In this document: in pieces, positions 57,851 to 64,000 of the stretch
Layout: each line of letters begins with the position of its first letter
Position numbering within the stretch: the stretch's first letter is position 1
NCBI GenBank assembly: GCA_007115705.1
Contig: QXEO01000155.1
Coordinates: 1,523,903-1,587,902 of the forward strand
Direction: 5' to 3'
DNA length: 64,000 bases
From: Dactylis glomerata
Lineage: Eukaryota > Streptophyta > Magnoliopsida > Poales > Poaceae
The notes under the pieces: generated by a model
Databases searched by the model: none
What the model saw: the letters and a program-made list of their open reading frames with translations, nothing else
What the model was told of the DNA's origin: nothing
Made by a program: the position numbers and the translations under genes

Positions 57851-59247
57851 TGATGACCCACAAGTATAGGGGATCGCAACAGTCTTCAAGGGAAGTAAAA
57901 CCCAAATTTATTGATTCGACACAAGGGGAGCCAAAGGATATTTATAAGCCTTAACAGATGAGTTGTCAATTCAGCTGCACCTGGAAACGGACTTGCTCGC
58001 ATCGGTTTATCAGTAGAAACAGTTTTATAGTGGTGATAGTAGCAAAACAGTAGCAGCAATAGTAAAATAAAAGCAGTAATAGTAGCAATAGTAAACAGTA
58101 GGATTAAAATACTGTAGGCATAGGGATGGATGTACGGGCGTTGCATGGATAAGATAATTCATGAAATCAGTGAGACATGGGCATTGCAGATAAATAATGA
58201 TAAAGCATCCTAGTACTAAACAATCATAGGCATGTGTTCCGTATATAGTCGTACGTGCTCGCAATGAGAAACTTGCACGACATCTTTTGTCCTACCAGCC
58301 TGTTGCAGCAGAGCCTCAAGGGAAACTACTGGTAATTAAGGTACTCCTTTTAATAAAATACCGGAGCAAAGCATTAACACTCGGTGAACACATGTGATCC
58401 TCACATCATAGCCATCCCCTTCGGTTATCCCAATTTCTGTCACTTTGGGGCCTCGGGTTCCGGACAATGATATGTGTAAACAACTTGTAGGTAAGATCAT
58501 AAACAACAAGTATCATCATAAAATAATAACAAGTTTAGATCTGAGATCATGGCACTCGGGCCCAAAGTGACAAGCATTAAGCACAACAAGTTGCAACAAT
58601 GTCATAAGTACTAAAAGTAGATACTAGGCACTATGCCCTAACAATCTCATAGCAAATTACATGAATGATCTCATCCAATTCCTACCATCCCCTTCGCCTA
58701 CAGCGGGAATTACTCACACATGGATGGGGAATCATGGATGGTTGATGGAGAGACGTCGGTGATGATGGTGATGAAGATCTCCTCCAAATCCCTGTCCCGG
58801 CAGGGTGCCAGAATGGAGTTTCTGGTTCCGAATCGCGGTTTTTGATGGTGGCGGCACAGCGGAAGTCTATCTGGGAAAAACGCCAAACCCCCGCTCCTTT
58901 TAGGTCAGAGGGTATATGTAGGCGGAAGGAGGGGTCGAGGCGACAGCCGAGGCGGTCTCACCACAGGTGGGCGCAGCCAGGCCTGGGCCGCGCCCCCTGG
59001 TGGTCAGCCCAGGCCACTGCCTCTCTTCGTCTCTCCTTCTGGCTCCGTGGGTCTTCTGGCAAAATAGGATTTTTGCAATATTTTCCAGAATTTTTACTGA
59101 AAGTTGGATTTCTGCACAAAAACAAGACACCAGAGCAATTCTGCTGAAAACAGCGTTAGTCCGTGTTAGTTCTATTCAAAACACACAAATTAGAGGAGAA
59201 ACCATAGCAAAAGTGTTCGGGAAAGTAGATACGTTTTGGACGTATCA
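57851..59247 (-). repeat. 3' LTR of element B (1397 bp)
   Basis: Plus-strand ends TGATGACCCACAAG and GGACGTATCA, with intact TG...CA. The tip GATACGTTTTGGACGTATC (59228-59246) is the terminal palindrome. Confidence 0.93.
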
Positions 59248-59263
59248 ACTCCCCCCCAAGCTT
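59248..59263 (-). other. Polypurine tract of element B
   Basis: Minus AAGCTTGGGGGGGAGT abuts the LTR; seven G in a row. Confidence 0.9.
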
Positions 59264-61190
59264 AGCTATTTGCTTGTCCTCAAGCAATTCAGTTAACAAC
59301 TGAGAGCGATAAAAAAAACTTTCACGAACACATTTGCTTCATAAGATATACATATTCTAACTATATGATCAAGTACTCAGGCAATTCATAATAAGAAACA
59401 TGCAACTAAAGTTACCTCATAGTCAAGCAAGCTATGAAAGAGTGCGAATGCACTAATAACAAGTAACATGAACATAAGAAGCTATAAGATTGTAGTGTTC
59501 ATAAATGATATGGAAGAGTGGTATCCCGCTTGCCTTTATTTGTGGAGCAAAACATTAATGCTGGGGCACCTCTGAAGTCCAAGGGAAGACTAGAAGTAAA
59601 AATATCAAAGATACAAGCATCAAAGTTATACCACAATTAACCGTGTTCTGGGACAAGCACATTACACTAAGAATAACAGCTATGCTCCCAAGAAGGTGCT
59701 TAAAGTTAGAAGATGAATACTAAACATAAAAGTAAAAGAAAGGCCCTTCTCAGAGGGAAGCAGTGATTTAACATGTGCCAGAGCTTTTCATTTGTAAAAC
59801 AGAGATAAAAATTAATTTTGAGAGGTGGTTGTTTCATGTCAACGACAGGCAATGGGGACTTGCTATCTTCCATAATAAACAAGTGAGAGCGGTTCTGAGT
59901 TCTTTGAAAATTTGGCACCTTGGTGCTCTTTTATAAAGCTTGGGCACTCCTCCCCACCTTATTTTTCCTTTCTCAAACCATGGCTAACCGATTCCATCGG
60001 GTGCCCACCAACTTTCACATACCATGGAGGAGTGCTTTTTTTAAAGATTTAGATTACAATGGTCTGACCAGCTCCCTTACAAAATTAATGACGAGCAGAT
60101 GAAGCTGCCTAGTCGAGGGGTACTCAATTTAATATGGAAGATAGCAATTCCGACCACTACGTCTCCATGAGCTAAAAACAGTGGCACAAAATGAGAAGTA
60201 GTTGAAAGTTTTGAAAGGTAGCACTTGAAAATTTACTTGGAATGGCTTGCAAATACCATGCATAGGAATTTATAGTGGACTCTTTGCTGGACTTGGTTTT
60301 TTTGGTGATTGGATGCACGAGAAGTATTCCCTCTTAGTACAAGTGAAGGCTAGCAAAAGACTAGGAAGCGACAATCGAGAGAGCAATAGCTGTCATAATC
60401 ATGCATGCGACAAAACAAAATTAATATAGGCATTAAAATGATACAAGAACTCTAAGGCAAAGTAAATCATCGAGGCTTAATTGACTTTTTGCTCAGTCAT
60501 ATGCATGCTTGAGCATGTGCCAAGTCGATTCAAATGAAACTTTCAGAGGAGGATACCACAATAACATACCATATTATGAATAAAACAATGCAAGCAAGCG
60601 TCTACATGACATGCTACAAACTATTAGTAAATTGGAACTAATCATATGAGAGCAAGAACTACAAAGCATCCATTAGATAACATATACCTTACATGAACCG
60701 ACTAAGCATGTCCACATAGATGAGTATATGTACAAAAATGAAAATAAATAGAGTTCATACCAGCCTCTCACCACATCTCGGATTGTCATATGTCGTCATT
60801 ATTGCCTTTCACTTGTGTGGCTCGAATAATATGAAGTGAATACCAAGCTCCAATGGAGTCACGGAGACTGAACTCTGCAGCAAACTTTACAAAACCGAAG
60901 AAGAACAACAAATATTTTTTGGTTTTCAATTTTTGAAACAAGAACAGAAGGAAATAGCAACCGAAGCAAAATATTTTTGGATTTTTCAGACATCAAACCG
61001 AAAATAGCAAGTAAAGCAAACCAAAGCTAGCAACTGAAAGGCAAACAAAGAGAAACAACAGAAATATTTTTGGTCTTTTTGTGTTTGGAAAAGTAAACAA
61101 TAGAATAAGAACAATAGAGAAAAGAAAGTGAACCATGGATATACATAGTACCGACAAAATATGATATGTAGATGAGTGAATCGTCAGCGT
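59264..61190 (-). other. 3' non-coding region of element B
   Basis: About 1.9 kb without a supported gene. 59736-60310 is shared with E; 60868-61190 is shared with the left edge of A. Short frames are not conserved. Confidence 0.75.
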
Positions 61191-61222
61191 ACCTCCCCCC
61201 AAGCTTAGGCTTTTGGCCTAAG
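61191..61222 (-). other. Hairpin plus PPT-like tract past the ORF stop (element B)
   Basis: Perfect 7-bp stem CTTAGGC/GCCTAAG (61204-61222), then AAGCTTGGGGGGAGG (minus) at about 61192-61206, just downstream of the stop at 61229. It is the counterpart of 334-363. Confidence 0.72.
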
Positions 61223-61228
61223 TGGAGA

Positions 61229-62353
61229 TCAATCCCAGCTCGGCCATGAAGTGGCATCCCCAAAATATGACGAAGAAGCACCTTCGTCCTGATATGAGCT
61301 CGACGGCGCCCCGGTGTGGTACGTGGTGTAGTGATAGGCCGGCGCCTCCTCTTCCTCCTGGTCCACCACGCCATGCTGTACATTGAAGCCGAGCAACCTA
61401 AGCTGCTCGTCCAACTCCTCCTTCGAGCACGACCATGGCCTACTATGAATACTGAACAAACTAGGTTGTGGCAAGGGCACTTCCCTTTCCTCTCCATCTG
61501 TAAATAATATTCTATAAACTAATTTCCCTGCACATGAGTTAGCAGTAACAAAGTGATGGAGCTTCAGGGCAGCAAGATCGAGCCTCTGTGGAGTCAACAA
61601 TATATCATGAGGAGCAATAGGAAGTCCAAGAACAGCAACAATGCGCGCAGCAATAATGCCTCCATAAATAGGTCCCCTAGCGGCTAGGCGACGAGCAATA
61701 AGAGCACCGAGGTTATACTTTTTTCTAAAATCAAGAGCGGTAGCTAGAAAAGCTAAATGATAGTTGGAGATATTGCTAGTGTTCCCTCTACCAAGAATAC
61801 TAGTGGCAAGATAGTAAGTAAAATATCTAATAGCTGGGAGTTGAATGTTTCTTATCTTGCCACGCTGTGCCGTGCGGTCATCATCGTTAGTCACTCCTCA
61901 GTAGAGCTCCAGCAAATCAGTGGGCTGTTGAAGCATCTTATTTGCTGTCCCAAACATGGGAATACCTAAAATATCACAAAACTTCTCCAAAGACATGGTG
62001 ATAGACTTATCATAAATCTTAAATGCAATGGAAGGCTTGAAATGAGAGTTAGTGAATTTAAAGCTTTCAACGAAAATCTTTGTGAGAATAGCATATTGAT
62101 TACTCTCATCCGTCATGTATGCAGTCAATCCAACCCTGTTAATAAGGAGTAAGAAATCCTCAAGAATCCCTGCATCACTCAAAAAGTTAGCACACGGGAA
62201 GGTGGATGGATGCGCATCTCCATCGTCTCCCTCAATGTTTGGTGACATAAGATCTTCATTGTAGGATATCCTATATTGAGTAGTAGATCTTGAAGGCCTT
62301 GATGACCTTGGTGCTTCTCTTTCAAAGACTTCTCCATAGGTGTAGTTGTCCAT
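61229..62353 (-). pseudogene. ATHILA-ORF1-like gene of element B, one in-frame stop
   Basis: One frame of about 374 codons from the ATG at 62353 (MDNYTYGEVFERE), interrupted by a single TGA at 61898-61900 (LLELY*GVTNDDD). The N-terminal 45 residues are charged and Ser/Arg-rich. A globular part follows (FLSDAGILEDFLLLINRVGL, AFKIYDKSITMSLEKFCDILGIPM, RNIQLPAIRYFTYYLATSIL, YNLGALIARRLAARGP), then an acidic Glu/Tyr/Ser tail ending SWPSWD. I see no signal peptide or clear membrane helix, although the gene is in the env-like position. The Athila ORF-1 assignment is from memory and its function is unknown. It is far better kept than the A copy. Confidence 0.7.
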
Positions 62354-62364
62354 TTCCCTTTTCT

Positions 62365-63187
62365 GAAATTTTTAACAAATCTCAAAAAAAAATGATTTTT
62401 ATGACAAACAAATGTAGCGAACTACTATAGGGAGTTACTAGAGGGCTAACATGCATCAAAATATCATTTCTAAGCAATAGAATAAACATGCAAACTCATT
62501 TCACCTGCAGCCTATAGAGCTAAAATACTCAAGAAATATTCCACTAAACAAAATTCTACTTGGACAATCGGAGGAGTCACATACCGGAGAACAAATGCTC
62601 CAAATCTCAGCAACTATGATGGGCTGAGCAAGGAGATCGAAAAATCGAGATGGAGAGCAGCAAGAACATGAGTTTGAGCTGGTGTGTCGTGATTTTTTGG
62701 GAGAGAGAAAGAGCTGGGGAGGAAGAGATAAGTGAGAGGCCAGGGCCCCCCCCTCACCATAGGTGGGCGCGGCAAGGCTTGGGCCGTGCCCCCTGGTGGT
62801 GAGGTGGCGTGGTGGGTCCCCCTGAGGTCTCCCAGGTGCCTCTCCGCCCCATTTTTGTCATAAAAATTTAAAAAGATTTTTCTTCAATTTTTCGAGAAAC
62901 TTTATTTTCGAAGATTTTTCAGAAAAATGATAAGAGAATAAAACTTGGGAAAACGACGGTGGAGCGATAGAAAGCAAATCCAACTCAACCTTATAGCAGC
63001 TCTAAGAAACTATAATATGAAACTAAACAGCGGAAACAAAAATGGTGCAAGTAAATATGAGTGAGGTAAAGTAAATGCGGTGAAAACAAAGTTTTGTTCA
63101 TATAAAATCACTTTGTTAACAAGGTTGATCAAGTCTTGTTACCAAACTAACTTTATATGAGGCAAAACTTTGCATTTCACTATATGC
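62365..63187 (-). other. Spacer between protease and downstream ORF of element B
   Basis: About 0.8 kb, closely similar to 1500-2310 of A, with no pol. A GC-rich block at 62735-62850 resembles the LTR promoter-proximal block. Confidence 0.75.
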
Positions 63188-64000
63188 TTATGTTACCTCG
63201 ACCTTGAAAGGCATAGTCCCAATCATGACAATTTTATATTCTTCCTTGGGATTTCGCTCTGAACAAATAATTTGACCAACTCGAATGGTCTCAACATTCT
63301 TGATTGAATTTAGAGCGTTCTTTCTATCAATCTTCTTGGGAAAATAGACCGTGTACTCTTTGTCATTGACATTAAAAGTTAGTTTTCCTTGATTGCAATT
63401 AATAACCGCACCTGCAGTGTTCAGAAAAGGTCTCCCAAGAATAATAGACATATTATCATCTTCAGGCATTTCCAACACAACAAAGTCAGTTAATATCAAA
63501 CAACTGTTAGCAACTTGAATAGGAACATTTTTGCATATACCAATAGGAATAGTAGTAGACTTATCAACCATTTGCAAAGATATATCAGTTGATACCAACT
63601 TTTCTAGATCAAGTCTCTTATAAAGAGAAAAAGGCATGACACTAACTCCGGCTCCTAAATCACATAAAGCAGTTCTAACATAGTTATTTTTAATGGAGCA
63701 AGGAATAGTTGGTATACCTGGATCTCCAAGCTTCTCTGGAACTTTACCATCAAAAGAATAATTAGCAAGTAGAGTGGAAATTTCCTCATTAGGAATCTTC
63801 CTTTTGTTAGTAACTATATCTTTCATATACTTTGCATAAGGAGGCATTCTAATAGCATCAGTCAAAGGAATTTGCAAAAATAAAGGTCTCATCCATTCAC
63901 AAAACCTGTTATAGTGTTCTTCTTCTTTAGACTTGTGTTTCTTACCAGGAAAAGGCATTGGTTTCTGCACCCAAGTTTCTCTCTCATTACCATGCTTGTT
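63188..64000 (-). CDS. Retropepsin-like protease part of element B Gag-protease, runs off the right edge
   Basis: The frame is open from the right edge, through NKHGNERETWVQKPMPF, to a stop at 63188. Thus gag and protease appear to be one reading frame here, unlike in A where stops intervene. The catalytic loop CDLGAGVSVMP is about 104 residues after MQKP, and IILGRPFL follows near 176-183. The segment before it (EISTLLANYSFDGKVPEKLG, GIPTIPCSIKN) is typical of Athila proteases in pooid grasses. No RT follows the stop. The protein would mature Gag; the domain looks intact. Confidence 0.82.
   Translation of the reverse strand, partial: NKHGNERETWVQKPMPFPGKKHKSKEEEHYNRFCEWMRPLFLQIPLTDAIRMPPYAKYMKDIVTNKRKIPNEEISTLLANYSFDGKVPEKLGDPGIPTIPCSIKNNYVRTALCDLGAGVSVMPFSLYKRLDLEKLVSTDISLQMVDKSTTIPIGICKNVPIQVANSCLILTDFVVLEMPEDDNMSIILGRPFLNTAGAVINCNQGKLTFNVNDKEYTVYFPKKIDRKNALNSIKNVETIRVGQIICSERNPKEEYKIVMIGTMPFKVEVT

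Larger units (their letters stand above)
57851..64000 (-). mobile_element. Element B: Athila-lineage LTR retrotransposon, cut by right window edge
   Basis: Minus orientation: from the right edge protease, spacer, ATHILA-ORF1-like gene, long non-coding DNA, PPT (59263-59248) and 3' LTR (59247-57851). It is the same family as A, with closely similar LTR and protease. gag and the 5' LTR lie beyond 64000. The left TSD copy would be CCTCC (57846-57850); the other is outside. It inserted into the coding part of the CACTA element. Confidence 0.92.

Overview
The window is repeat-dense DNA from a grass, most likely a pooid (the Triticeae/Poeae/Aveneae side of the family). I base this on Athila-lineage LTR families whose LTRs begin TGATACGT, an Angela/BARE-like copia element, a LARD-like element with 4.4-kb LTRs, a CACTA element with a Triticeae-type CACTGGTGGGAAAAA terminus, and several Stowaway MITEs. 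I cannot fix the species. I recognise no ordinary host protein-coding gene and no tRNA or rRNA gene. Nearly everything can be explained as nested transposable elements, and many boundaries are supported by exact target-site duplications (TSDs).

Layout. Element A (1-6416, minus, cut by the left edge) is an Athila-lineage element with 5' LTR, tRNA-Asp-type PBS, broken gag, protease and an ATHILA-ORF1-like gene. It sits in the 5' LTR of element C (plus, about 6417-50782), the backbone of the window. C is interrupted in order by: D, a complete but decayed copia element (7186-15573, TSD CAAAC); I, a solo LTR (16610-18170, TSD CTTTT) inside C's gag; J, a LARD-like element (19448-32896, TSD GTTTT), which itself holds a Helitron K (20193-22327) in one LTR; G, a solo LTR (37195-38822, TSD CCCAA); and E, a small Athila-type element (39062-50551, TSD TTGTG), which holds a 4.5-kb solo LTR, F (44410-48913, TSD ATGAT).

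Right of C (50783-54655) lie an LTR-like fragment, a compound GA/GT microsatellite, three Stowaway-type MITEs and otherwise unclassified DNA. At 54656-57850 is the left part of a CACTA transposon with minus-strand gene remnants that include a Ulp1-like cysteine protease domain. Its right part was cut by element B (57851-64000, minus, running off the right edge), the same Athila-type family as A.

How the parts relate. A, B, C, E and G share the same LTR terminal palindrome. Where those parts are visible they share a tRNA-Asp PBS and an AAGCTTGGGG polypurine tract, but none shows reverse transcriptase or integrase in its visible part. E, complete in the window, codes only for a short Gag-protease. 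They look like non-autonomous derivatives that need a partner in trans. The only reverse transcriptase and integrase traces are in the decayed copia element D. The strongest unexplained signals are a highly divergent ORF cassette between near-identical flanks in A and B, a 306-codon ORF of unknown identity inside the LARD-like element J, and the conserved ACGT-N5-ACGT palindrome at the LTR tips.
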